The notes under the pieces were generated by a model. It was not told where the DNA came from. It ran no database searches and was given only the letters and a program-made list of their open reading frames with translations. Below are positions 15,972 through 25,034 of a stretch of 64,000 nt of DNA, one piece after another. The DNA is taken from contig JAQUIJ010000003.1 of assembly GCA_028683385.1 (NCBI GenBank), positions 248,001-312,000 on the forward strand, given 5' to 3'. Position 1 is the stretch's first letter, and each line of letters opens with the position of its first letter. Source of the DNA: Prolixibacteraceae bacterium (lineage in GTDB: Bacteria; Bacteroidota; Bacteroidia; Bacteroidales; Prolixibacteraceae). A program made the translations under genes and the position numbers.

Positions 15972-18900
15972 ATGAGGCTAAATTTACTTTTGCTCTCAAA
16001 GGCTAGGTCGCTTGTGGTATTTCTGTTCTTTTTCTTAATTTTTACTGTAAATACAAAATCAACGACGGCACAAAATGCAAGAATTAGCATCGATAAAGAT
16101 GACTATGCTCCTGGCGAAACGGTACATATTACCGGTACCGGTTGGACAAGCGATGATGTAGTTACACTGCAAGTATTTAATAAAACGAATCCTTTTTTAA
16201 ATAGTACTGAACATTATCTTAGTTGGAATATAAAGCCTGTGAATGGTAATTTTACAGCAATTTGGGAAGTAAGTCAGAGTGAATTAAATACTGCGCTTAT
16301 ACTTTCTGCAGAAGGAAAAGTATCAGGATTAAAATATAATATATCTTTTACAGATGCTAATAATCTGACAATAAGTGGTTTTGTTAAACTTGCTGATGGG
16401 ACCCCTGTTCAGGGTGCAACTATAACAGTCTATACAAATGCCGCCCTTACGAATGTTGATGCGACTACGACAAGTGCGACAGATGGCACTTGGAGCTTTA
16501 GTTTGATTAAAAGTCCTACCCGTTATCTCGTAGTGACACCTCCAACATGTTACAGTTCTACTAGTGTCTTTTTGGGTTCTAATCCTGGTTCTATTTCAAG
16601 TATTAGCAATAATGAGATTGTAGTGGATGGTGGTGCAAATGGTGGAAGTAGCACAGGTAATATATTTTATTTGACTGGGAATACCATTACTGCTCCATCG
16701 GGTACTACATTCTGTGCAACAAGTGCATCATCAGATGTTACTTTGATCGGTTCCGATATGGGATCTGGCGCAAGTTATCAATGGCAAATAAATACAAATG
16801 CGAATGATCTAGACAATACTTATAGTTATACAAATATTTCTGGAGCTACTTTAAAAGATTTTAATCCTGGAACTATTACTGCTACAAAAGGATATCGCCG
16901 TATAGTTGCTGGAACTTGTCCTTCATCGAGTAATGTTGTTAAGTTATTTGTAACACCAGCAATTACGGGAAATACCATATCTGCTTCAACTCCAACTGTT
17001 AATTGTGGATCGTTTTATGCAAACTATATCAATGGAAGTAATCCTTCCGGTGGAAATAACAATACGTTCACTTTCCAATGGCAAAGTTCAACTGATGGAC
17101 TGAATTTTACGAATATTACTGGTGAAACTGGTCAGCACTATTATTTTCCTGGTGGAAACGTAATAAGTTCAATTTATTTCCGCCGTATTGTTTATTCCGG
17201 ATATTGTACCAGTTATAGCAACGTTTTGTTTTATAATACGAAAGCTGCTGTAATTTCGGGCAACTTAACCGTAAATGTAGGTTCAACAACTCAATTGACA
17301 GGGTCTCCATCAGGTGGAACATGGAGTTCAGGAACAACAAGTGTTGCAACAGTGAATTCTTCTGGACTAGTATCGGGTGTTTCTGGAGGCACAAGTATAA
17401 TAACCTATACAACAACAACCGGTTGTATTAATTCAGCAACGGTATCAGTAACGGGTTCTTCATGTACTAATGTTGGCATTACCTCGGCCACTGCTGCCGC
17501 CAGTCCAATCTGTTCGAACGAAACCACCACATTGACGGCGAATGGTGTTGTAGGGACAAATGCATTGGTCACCTGGTGGTCTGCCACCGGAGGTAGCGGA
17601 ACAAACTATGGTACAGGATTGACATTGGCGAATGCTTCTCCTGGCAACTATTATGCAAGGGTGACAGGCGATTGCGGTGCACCAGTTGAAGCCTTGGTGA
17701 CGGTAATCTCAAATCCCAACGCAAGTATTGGTTCTGTCTTTGGGGCAAGTCAACTTTGTATTGGGGAAACAACAACATACTCAACCAACACGGTTGTTTT
17801 GGGTGGTGGAACTGGCGCATGGAGCACCAGCGATGCAACGATAGCTACTGTTGATGCTTCGGGCTTGGTTATAGGTGTAGCTAACGGCTCCTGCGATATT
17901 ATTTATACAATTACTGGTGGCTGTGGTGGAACCCAAACTGCCCGGCAATCACTTACGGTTGAATCTCCAGGCGACCCGGCTGTTTTTGGTAGCGGTCAGT
18001 GGAATGTTTATGTCTACAATGGAGCTAATTCAAATCTGAGTTCAAACACGTACAGAGGGTATTATTCTGACTCTAACTTGAGCTTCGATACAAGAAATAT
18101 GTGGTTGGCGAACAGTACCCCTTCGTCTGCTACTGGTTATCAAGGTTGTTCCGTTGACAAATTGATGACTTTTGTGTACAAGAGAAAAGGGTTTCCGTGT
18201 GGATTATACACAATATCGGTTGGGCATGACGACGATGCGAGCTTGCTAATTAATGGCGGTGATACTTGGTCAGCAGCCAATTGGACTTATACGCCGGTAG
18301 CTGTTCCAGGCAACTATTTTTTGGATGAAAATTCAACGGTTGAGTTACGTGTTCGGAATACTGGAGGTGGAGATGCATACGGACAACTCGGTTTTAGTTC
18401 GTCATCAAATTTAACGATAACACCGGTTGTTAATTCTCCAATTTGTTCTTCATCTAATTCGATAAGCGGAACGAGTGAAGCAAATGCTACTATTGTAGTT
18501 TATACTAGTGGTACCCAAATTGGTTCAACCATATCCAATTCCAGTGGACAATGGAGTGTGGCTGTTAGTTCGTTATCGGCTGGCGATGAAATCACAGCAA
18601 CTGCTAAAGTCGATAATAAATGTTTGAGTAACGTTTCCTCATCAGTGACGGTTGTTCCAACAAATACGTTTGATCTGGCATCTTCAACACCATTACTTTG
18701 TATCAATACCTCTTTAACTCCAATTACCATTACTACCACTGGGGCTACCGGCATAGGTACAGCCATCGGATTGCCACGGGGAGTAACAGCCACATGGAAC
18801 TCTAACCAGATAACCATCAGCGGCACGCCAACGACATCAGGCACTTTTAACTACAGCATACCTTTGACTGGAGGATGTGGAATGGTAAGTGCAACGGGTA

Positions 18901-20468
18901 CGATTACGGTTATTCCCCTGCCGGTTGCATTCACTGTAACCGGTGGCGGAACTTATTGCTCCGGTGGTTCAGGAGTTGCAGTAGGTCTTTCAGGTTCTGA
19001 GATTGGAGTGACCTATCATTTATACGAGAATGGAGTTTCGACAGGTTCATCAGTTTCTGGAACGGGTGATGCAATTAGTTTTGGCAACCAACTAGCAGGA
19101 ACGTACACTGTTGTAGCGACTATATCCAACGGAGATTGTCCGGCACAAATGACAGGCAGTGCTGTCGTAACAATTGGCGACACTGAAAAGCCAGCTATTA
19201 CCAAATGCTTGCCAGGTGGGGAGGCCGACTGTGTGAAAAATTTACCGGCAGCTATAACCACTATTCAGGGTTTTATTGACGCAGGGGGTGAGGTTACTGA
19301 TAATTGTACAGCACCCATGACCGTGTCTTATAATGATGTTATTACTCCAGGATCACCATGTGAAGTACGCCGGACTTATACGATTACCGATGCTTCGGGA
19401 AATAAAGCTACCTGTACGCAGGTATTTACGATTACTGACACCGAAGCTCCTGTCATTAATTCGGTTGATAATTTGGTGTTTCCCCCCACCAATGAAAGTT
19501 GCGGTGCAGAACTTACAATAAATATACCTACTAAGGTATACGAGAATTGCGGTTTTGTTGAGCAAGGCGCCCATTTTGAATACAACATTGCCGGAACACC
19601 TAAAACAGGGAATGGTTCCATCTCTGATACTTTCCCGGAAGGGACTACCCTTATCACCTGGACTATAACCGATTTGTGCGGACACGTTTCTGGTCCAAAA
19701 ACCCAGTCCGTGGAAGTTGCCTTCGGCATAACACCCATTAGTTACGACAATGGTAGCATCGCTACCGGCGCAGGCTCAGGGATACAGCCGATGCAAACAT
19801 CGACCCATGAGTATTTTGTTGACGATAAAGTGCCGGACAGTGAATATACCTATACTTGGGGGTTATTTGAAGACGATGGTGTAACTGCTGTCAATTCATC
19901 ATTATACACAAAGACCAGTGTCAATGCGGCGCATATTAAAATCTCATTCACGACAATTTCAACCGGGAATTATATTCTATCAGTAATAAAAACCAAACCC
20001 GGAATTACATGCGAAAAACAAGTGACACGTTCAATTGCATTACAGTCAAATAGCTCTTTTGACGTAGTGCTTGATAATTTAGGTAACCAGTGTCAGGCAC
20101 CAAGTGGCAACTTAACAACAATTAGCTGGAATGTGACTTTCCCGAATGTGATCACTGAACCATTTATGTTTTCTTATTCCATTAAATTGGGAGGTACAGT
20201 GGTTGCCTCCGGAAATGTTGCGAATATAACTTACGGAGGGGCAATACCCACATCAGGTTTGTCAGCAGGAGCTCAGACTAGTAAATCTGCAAACTCTAAT
20301 GCAGTTGTAATCTATTATAGTTTATATCGAGTGTCAGGCAGTGATTTAGAAAGGAAAGTTGAGATTGAAATTAATGCAACCGACGCTTATCAGGTTTCGG
20401 AACCAAATAGAACAAATAATATTGACGACCTCAAAATTAACCAAGTCCCGGTTATCACATTTGAATAA
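15972..20468 (+). CDS. Giant secreted Ig-repeat surface protein
   Basis: A 1498-residue exported protein. The N-terminus has a long signal peptide ending near TTAQNARIS (about residue 35). A first beta domain (DYAPGETVHITGTGW) is followed by a carboxypeptidase-regulatory-like domain (ADGTPVQGATITVYT, about 140-180) and several Ig-like modules, including a Big_2-like one with VATVNSSGLVSGVSGG. A PA14-like module sits at about 670-815 (SVGHDDDASLLING). Further Ig-like modules and HYR-like modules (VTDNCTAPMTVSYND, ITDTEAPVI) follow at about 1070-1250. There is no canonical type A or B T9SS sorting domain; it ends in a beta domain finishing QVPVITFE that resembles the end of the next protein. 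It is probably a cell-surface adhesin or filament; the exact role is unknown. Confidence 0.8.
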   Translation: MRLNLLLLSKARSLVVFLFFFLIFTVNTKSTTAQNARISIDKDDYAPGETVHITGTGWTSDDVVTLQVFNKTNPFLNSTEHYLSWNIKPVNGNFTAIWEVSQSELNTALILSAEGKVSGLKYNISFTDANNLTISGFVKLADGTPVQGATITVYTNAALTNVDATTTSATDGTWSFSLIKSPTRYLVVTPPTCYSSTSVFLGSNPGSISSISNNEIVVDGGANGGSSTGNIFYLTGNTITAPSGTTFCATSASSDVTLIGSDMGSGASYQWQINTNANDLDNTYSYTNISGATLKDFNPGTITATKGYRRIVAGTCPSSSNVVKLFVTPAITGNTISASTPTVNCGSFYANYINGSNPSGGNNNTFTFQWQSSTDGLNFTNITGETGQHYYFPGGNVISSIYFRRIVYSGYCTSYSNVLFYNTKAAVISGNLTVNVGSTTQLTGSPSGGTWSSGTTSVATVNSSGLVSGVSGGTSIITYTTTTGCINSATVSVTGSSCTNVGITSATAAASPICSNETTTLTANGVVGTNALVTWWSATGGSGTNYGTGLTLANASPGNYYARVTGDCGAPVEALVTVISNPNASIGSVFGASQLCIGETTTYSTNTVVLGGGTGAWSTSDATIATVDASGLVIGVANGSCDIIYTITGGCGGTQTARQSLTVESPGDPAVFGSGQWNVYVYNGANSNLSSNTYRGYYSDSNLSFDTRNMWLANSTPSSATGYQGCSVDKLMTFVYKRKGFPCGLYTISVGHDDDASLLINGGDTWSAANWTYTPVAVPGNYFLDENSTVELRVRNTGGGDAYGQLGFSSSSNLTITPVVNSPICSSSNSISGTSEANATIVVYTSGTQIGSTISNSSGQWSVAVSSLSAGDEITATAKVDNKCLSNVSSSVTVVPTNTFDLASSTPLLCINTSLTPITITTTGATGIGTAIGLPRGVTATWNSNQITISGTPTTSGTFNYSIPLTGGCGMVSATGTITVIPLPVAFTVTGGGTYCSGGSGVAVGLSGSEIGVTYHLYENGVSTGSSVSGTGDAISFGNQLAGTYTVVATISNGDCPAQMTGSAVVTIGDTEKPAITKCLPGGEADCVKNLPAAITTIQGFIDAGGEVTDNCTAPMTVSYNDVITPGSPCEVRRTYTITDASGNKATCTQVFTITDTEAPVINSVDNLVFPPTNESCGAELTINIPTKVYENCGFVEQGAHFEYNIAGTPKTGNGSISDTFPEGTTLITWTITDLCGHVSGPKTQSVEVAFGITPISYDNGSIATGAGSGIQPMQTSTHEYFVDDKVPDSEYTYTWGLFEDDGVTAVNSSLYTKTSVNAAHIKISFTTISTGNYILSVIKTKPGITCEKQVTRSIALQSNSSFDVVLDNLGNQCQAPSGNLTTISWNVTFPNVITEPFMFSYSIKLGGTVVASGNVANITYGGAIPTSGLSAGAQTSKSANSNAVVIYYSLYRVSGSDLERKVEIEINATDAYQVSEPNRTNNIDDLKINQVPVITFE

Positions 20469-20527
20469 AACAACAACACTTTAAAATATATAATTGATTG
20501 ATTTATAAACGTTAAAACAAATTAAGA

Positions 20528-21247
20528 ATGAAAACTAAAATTTTTACTTTTCTAGTCGTCCTCATAGGAGGATTATTTATGACAACTAGTGCGTTTGCAC
20601 AGCCCTCACATCCGCAGGGATCACCTTCTACAAAGACTGCACTTGATGGTTCAACTGAAATTTACACAGTCACTTCATTAACAAATGCAACATACCACTG
20701 GAAATTAGATGGTGGTTCAAAGTCGGCTGTTAGCTCAGTAACATCTAATTCGATAACAATTGTTTGGGATGATGCAACTGCAGGTACGACTTATAATTTG
20801 GATGTGTATGCTGTTGATGAGAATGGTTGTTTTACTGAAATGAAGAGGACTTCGATCACAATTAAAAAAGCTACTATTGATCTTGATGCAAGTCAAGTTG
20901 CTACAACCTGTGCTTGGTTAGCTGGAGAAAATGCTACTGGAAATACATCTGCTGCTGACCAGATGGTTATTAATGTAACATCTGATGGAGGTATTACTCC
21001 GGCGGCTATCACTTACGATATATACGATGGTGCCACTTTGGTTGATAATAGACCAGCTTCTGTTACTTTAAAAACTGGATCATTTACTGTAGACATTGAC
21101 AGTAAATTCGTAAATACTTCGGGTTTGAATAAAGACTTCAAGGTTAAACTTAATTCTGCAACCGATAAAGATGGTAACCCAATGAACGTTGGTACAACTG
21201 AGGCTACAATCACAATCCACTCTACATCAGTTATTTCATTTCAATAA
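20528..21247 (+). CDS. Secreted companion protein with PKD-like and C-terminal beta domains
   Basis: A 239-residue exported protein with a clear signal peptide (MKTKIFTFLVVLIGGLFM, cleavage likely after SAFA). Residues ~30-115 form a PKD/Ig-like domain (NATYHWKLDGG, YNLDVYAVDENGCFTEMKR) that resembles the N-terminal domain of the 853-residue protein downstream. Residues ~118-239 are a second beta domain that resembles the C-terminus of the 1498-residue protein upstream: both begin with a D/L-rich strand before a cysteine and end in a short I-x-F motif (VISFQ here, VITFE there). I do not recognise a named family. Position and shared domains suggest it is a subunit of the same surface structure. 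A strong terminator follows. Confidence 0.72.
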   Translation: MKTKIFTFLVVLIGGLFMTTSAFAQPSHPQGSPSTKTALDGSTEIYTVTSLTNATYHWKLDGGSKSAVSSVTSNSITIVWDDATAGTTYNLDVYAVDENGCFTEMKRTSITIKKATIDLDASQVATTCAWLAGENATGNTSAADQMVINVTSDGGITPAAITYDIYDGATLVDNRPASVTLKTGSFTVDIDSKFVNTSGLNKDFKVKLNSATDKDGNPMNVGTTEATITIHSTSVISFQ

Positions 21248-21264
21248 CTAAATAGGGAATTTTA

Positions 21265-21312
21265 AAAGGAAGGCCGGTTTAGACCGGTCTTCCTTTCTTT
21301 TCTTTTTTTTAT
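21265..21312 (+). terminator. Intrinsic terminator after the 239-residue gene
   Basis: AAAGGAAGGCCGGT (21265-21278) pairs with ACCGGTCTTCCTTT (21283-21296) over a TTAG loop with one G-U pair, followed by a T-rich tract with an 8-base T run. It probably separates or lowers transcription between the first two surface genes and the following three. Confidence 0.88.
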
Positions 21313-21351
21313 TAGTTAGTCGGTTCTGAATTGCGAGTTTGAGTTGTTAGA

Positions 21352-23913
21352 ATGAAGTATAGGAAAGCCCTTCTTTTTTTAAGTGCACTGTTTATCGTAT
21401 GGGTAAACTGTGCTTTTGGACAAAGCGCCGAAACGGTCTCTCAGGGCTCTGTGCGTTCATACACCATCACTGGAAACAGCAATTGGATCTATCGTTGGAC
21501 ACTGCGAAGTCCAGCGGGCAGTTTATTAAACCTTGCTTCAACTACGACCCAATCAGGGAACATTACTTTTACTGAAGAGGGCACTTACGCTTTACAGGTG
21601 CAGGCAACCGATACCAAAGGTTGTTTAAGCGAATGGGTCACAAAAACGATTATTGTTGAAAACAACTTTCAACTTTTGGCCGCTTCTGATGCAGCAACTA
21701 CCCCAATGGAAACACCGGTTACGATTGATGTATTAGCGAACGACATTGGCGTGATGGTAAACGCACAGGTGGTTGTGCCATTGAAATCTGCACACGGTGG
21801 AACTATTACAGGAAATGCTAATGGTTCGGTGACTTATACTCCTGCTACCGGTTTTTGGGGCAATGATTCTTTTACGTACCAATTGTGTGCCAATGGTCAA
21901 ACAAATGGTTGCAGCCAGACTATAGTAAGTATTTTGGTTAAAAATACTGCTTTGAAGAATGTGGGCGTTTTAGCCATAACCGATATCAATAACACCTGGG
22001 TTGGTAAAGCCGTTTCTGGAAATGTATTGACCAACGATTTGTTTTACGATCCTGCTCTTGTTGAAGCAAAAGTCGTAACGATTCCTCTGGCAGAAACAGG
22101 AAAGTTGACCTTCTTCGACAAGAAAACTGGCGATTATACCTTTGTTCCGGCTGTTGGATTTAGCGGCGAGGCTTTCTTTGAATATCAGATTTGCCAAAAG
22201 GATGAAACAGGGAAAATTATTTGTAGTACCTCTAATGTATCCATTAAAGTATTGGGTGTTGATTCGAATAATCAAGCTCCTGTAGCAAATAGCGATGTTG
22301 CTTTAACGACATACAATACTGCCATTAAAGGTAATTTTCTCCAGAATGACTTTATTCCGGGAACAGGTAGTTTTAGCATCTCGCAAGTTCGCAATTCGGG
22401 ATTATCAGGATCTTTGAAATGGGATGCCAATGGCGATTTTTCGTTTGTTCCTCAAAATGGATTTGCCGGAGAAGAACATTTCACTTATCAGATCTGCAAT
22501 GAGTTGGGGAAATGTGACTGGGGTACTGTGTCTATTTATGTGTTGCCTTCCGGTCTTTTGCAAAACGATTTATACGCTAATTACAATGCCTACTTTACCA
22601 CCGGCAAGCTCTCCGGAAATCTGTCAGGTAGTGATTTTAATAGCAGCGCCAACGGTTTGGTTTATCAAGTCACTGCTGAAACCGGCTCTGCTCATGGCAC
22701 AGTTGAGGTGAAGCCAGATGGCAGTTTCACCTATGTCTCTGAGAAAGGAATTTTCGGACAAATCACTGATCAGTTTGTGGTTGAGGCCTGTACGGCTACT
22801 GTTCCGCGACACTGTTCGAAAAAAACAGTTTACATTGTGGGTAATATTCCAAAAATTGTTCTCCTTGCAAGTAGCGAAATTACAACTGGATCTTGTCTTC
22901 CTGTTACACTTGATGCCAGTGCAAGTAAAGGGACAGGCACATTAACTTACAAATGGGAGCCGGAAGTATTCTTAAACGACCCAGCTAGTTCAAGTCCGGT
23001 GTTTACGCCCGGAACATCAACCGATTATACCCTAACTGTAACCGATCAGCCTGGAAATACAGCCACAAAAACCATTCATGTTAAGGTTGATCAAGCTCCA
23101 CAAATTACAACTGCCAATCAGTTATTTGTACAATCTACATCCGAAGTTATCATGCTGGATGCTTCATCAAGTATTGGCAACGGTTTGAAGTATAACTGGT
23201 CGTCGAAACAGGGCGGAGTTATTGTTTCAGGTGGAGAAACCGCTAAACCACAGGTGAAGGGAATCGGGAAATATTACCTTCAGGTTACAGACCGCTATGG
23301 TTGTACCGATTTGGATTCAGTAATAGTAGGCTTATATGTTCAGGTAAAGGCTGTTAACGATACTGCCGAAGTATTAGTAAACAACGCTGTTGATATCAAT
23401 ATACTGGCTAACGACATGCCCAAAGAAGAGTTAAACCCGGCCACATTGAAAATAGTAACCGCGCCACAAAATGGTATAGCAACTGTGGTGGGCGATTCGC
23501 TGGTTTCTTATTTACCCAATCAGTATTATACCGGATCTGATAATTTTATCTACTCCATCTGCGACTATTTCGAGCATTGCGATCAGGCAACCGTATTGGT
23601 TTTGGTTAGCGATGCACCATTCTTTATTCCTGAAGCCTTTTCTCCCAATGGTGATGGCATCAACGATAAATTCGAAATTAAAGGAATAGCAAAATACAAA
23701 ACAGTACAAATTGAAATCTTTAACCGTTGGGGTAATGTGGTTTACCGATCGGAAAATTATGGCGAAGGCCAGGGTAAAAGCGGATTTTGGGATGGAAAAG
23801 CAGGACAGGGAGTACGTTCTGGTTCGGGGCCAGTTCCTTCAGGCACTTATTTCTATGTGCTGAAACTGGATGGTAAAGAAAAATTGAATGGTGCCATTTA
23901 TCTCGATCGATGA
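21352..23913 (+). CDS. Repeat surface protein with type B T9SS (gliding-motility-associated) C-terminal domain
   Basis: An 853-residue exported protein. A signal peptide (to about residue 24, ending AFGQ) is followed by a PKD-like domain (NWIYRWTLRSP, YALQVQATDTKGC) and about five cadherin-like/tandem-95 modules with VLANDIG, NGSVTYTPATGFWGNDSF and similar words. A PKD module (VTLDASASKGTGTLTYKW), an Ig-like module and one more tandem-95 module follow. Residues ~758-853 are a complete type B sorting domain: IPEAFSPNGDGINDKFEI, IEIFNRWGNVVYRS and PSGTYFYVLKLDGKEKLNG. This domain directs export by the type IX system and surface attachment, usually with a PorP/SprF partner, which is encoded immediately downstream. 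It may anchor the two upstream proteins. Confidence 0.9.
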   Translation: MKYRKALLFLSALFIVWVNCAFGQSAETVSQGSVRSYTITGNSNWIYRWTLRSPAGSLLNLASTTTQSGNITFTEEGTYALQVQATDTKGCLSEWVTKTIIVENNFQLLAASDAATTPMETPVTIDVLANDIGVMVNAQVVVPLKSAHGGTITGNANGSVTYTPATGFWGNDSFTYQLCANGQTNGCSQTIVSILVKNTALKNVGVLAITDINNTWVGKAVSGNVLTNDLFYDPALVEAKVVTIPLAETGKLTFFDKKTGDYTFVPAVGFSGEAFFEYQICQKDETGKIICSTSNVSIKVLGVDSNNQAPVANSDVALTTYNTAIKGNFLQNDFIPGTGSFSISQVRNSGLSGSLKWDANGDFSFVPQNGFAGEEHFTYQICNELGKCDWGTVSIYVLPSGLLQNDLYANYNAYFTTGKLSGNLSGSDFNSSANGLVYQVTAETGSAHGTVEVKPDGSFTYVSEKGIFGQITDQFVVEACTATVPRHCSKKTVYIVGNIPKIVLLASSEITTGSCLPVTLDASASKGTGTLTYKWEPEVFLNDPASSSPVFTPGTSTDYTLTVTDQPGNTATKTIHVKVDQAPQITTANQLFVQSTSEVIMLDASSSIGNGLKYNWSSKQGGVIVSGGETAKPQVKGIGKYYLQVTDRYGCTDLDSVIVGLYVQVKAVNDTAEVLVNNAVDINILANDMPKEELNPATLKIVTAPQNGIATVVGDSLVSYLPNQYYTGSDNFIYSICDYFEHCDQATVLVLVSDAPFFIPEAFSPNGDGINDKFEIKGIAKYKTVQIEIFNRWGNVVYRSENYGEGQGKSGFWDGKAGQGVRSGSGPVPSGTYFYVLKLDGKEKLNGAIYLDR

Positions 23914-23982
23914 AAAAGCGCATAAAGTAAAAATTGGAAACACGGATAAGAAAACTGAAGACATTAAAAACGAAATAAAAAA

Positions 23983-24939
23983 TTGAGTAATTCTAAATAC
24001 ATAAAACGAATAAACCAATTGGTTACCCGAGGTGTCGTGGTAATTGTAATATTGTTTTGTGTTCTCGAATCGTATGCGCAGCAAGATCCAATGTACACGC
24101 AGTACATGGAAAACCTGCTTACGTTGAATCCTGCTTATGCCGGATCAAAAGATGTGTTGAGCATGATGGTCGTTTCGCGTAATCAATGGGTATCTATACC
24201 GGGGGCACCAGTCACCCGCTCATTTTCGATGAATTCTCCTGTTGCAGGAACAAAGATGGGTTTAGGCTTTTCGTTTTTGAGCGATCAGGTAGATCCAGTA
24301 AAACAAACAGGATTTTATATTGATTATTCTTATACGCTCAGTTTTAGTCACCGCAGAAGTCTTTCTCTTGGACTAAAAGGGGGAGTCAATTTTTTTGAAG
24401 CTGGCCTCTCAGACTTAACGACCAACGATCCCGACCCGATTTTCGCCAATGATATTAACCGTAAATTTTTACCAAACTTCGGCGTTGGAGCTTTTTTTTA
24501 TACTCCCAAATATTATTTTGGACTCTCGCTTCCAAAATTAATTGAAAATACAATCAATAAAAATGGCGTTTCCACCCAGAGTATCAGCAAGGAACAGATA
24601 CACATTTTTTTTATGGCGGGCTATGTATTTGATGTAAATAGAATTGTTAAATTTAAACCATCCATTTTAACCAAATATGTTAACAATGCCCCTGTTGGCT
24701 TAGATATAACAGGTACATTTTTATTTTATGACCGTCTTTGGTTGGGAGGTATGTATCGGGTTGGTGATTCATTTGGAGGATTATTTCAACTTCAGGCCAC
24801 CGACCAATTAAAATTCGGATATTCCTATGATCTTCCAATCAATAAGTTGGGAGCTTATAGCAACGGAACACATGAAATTATGGTAACCTTCGATTTCGAC
24901 TTTGGACGCGGCAGAGTTAGATCGCCAAGATATTTCTAG
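23983..24939 (+). CDS. PorP/SprF family outer-membrane protein
   Basis: A 318-residue outer-membrane beta-barrel protein of the PorP/SprF family. After a signal segment (VVVIVILFCVLESYA) it opens with the family motif QQDPMYTQYMENLLTLNPAYAG, and ends with strands such as EIMVTFDFDFGRGRV. In Flavobacterium, SprF is needed for the type B substrate SprB, and similar pairs are encoded side by side; here the type B protein is directly upstream. No ATG is available in frame before the signal segment, so TTG 23983 is the probable start. The signal and barrel are complete. Confidence 0.92.
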   Translation: MSNSKYIKRINQLVTRGVVVIVILFCVLESYAQQDPMYTQYMENLLTLNPAYAGSKDVLSMMVVSRNQWVSIPGAPVTRSFSMNSPVAGTKMGLGFSFLSDQVDPVKQTGFYIDYSYTLSFSHRRSLSLGLKGGVNFFEAGLSDLTTNDPDPIFANDINRKFLPNFGVGAFFYTPKYYFGLSLPKLIENTINKNGVSTQSISKEQIHIFFMAGYVFDVNRIVKFKPSILTKYVNNAPVGLDITGTFLFYDRLWLGGMYRVGDSFGGLFQLQATDQLKFGYSYDLPINKLGAYSNGTHEIMVTFDFDFGRGRVRSPRYF

Positions 24940-25034
24940 CCGAGTGATCTCGGATCGATTTGTCAGTTTTAATTTTGGTGTACTTGATATTCGTTGTATT
25001 GAATGGTTTATTTTCGGGTACAAAGAATAATTGA

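Noticed and set aside
15754-15975. 73-codon reading frame before the giant surface gene
   Set aside because: Phe/Lys/Leu-rich AT-driven composition, overlaps a terminator-like hairpin, and ends inside the next gene start; no family resemblance.
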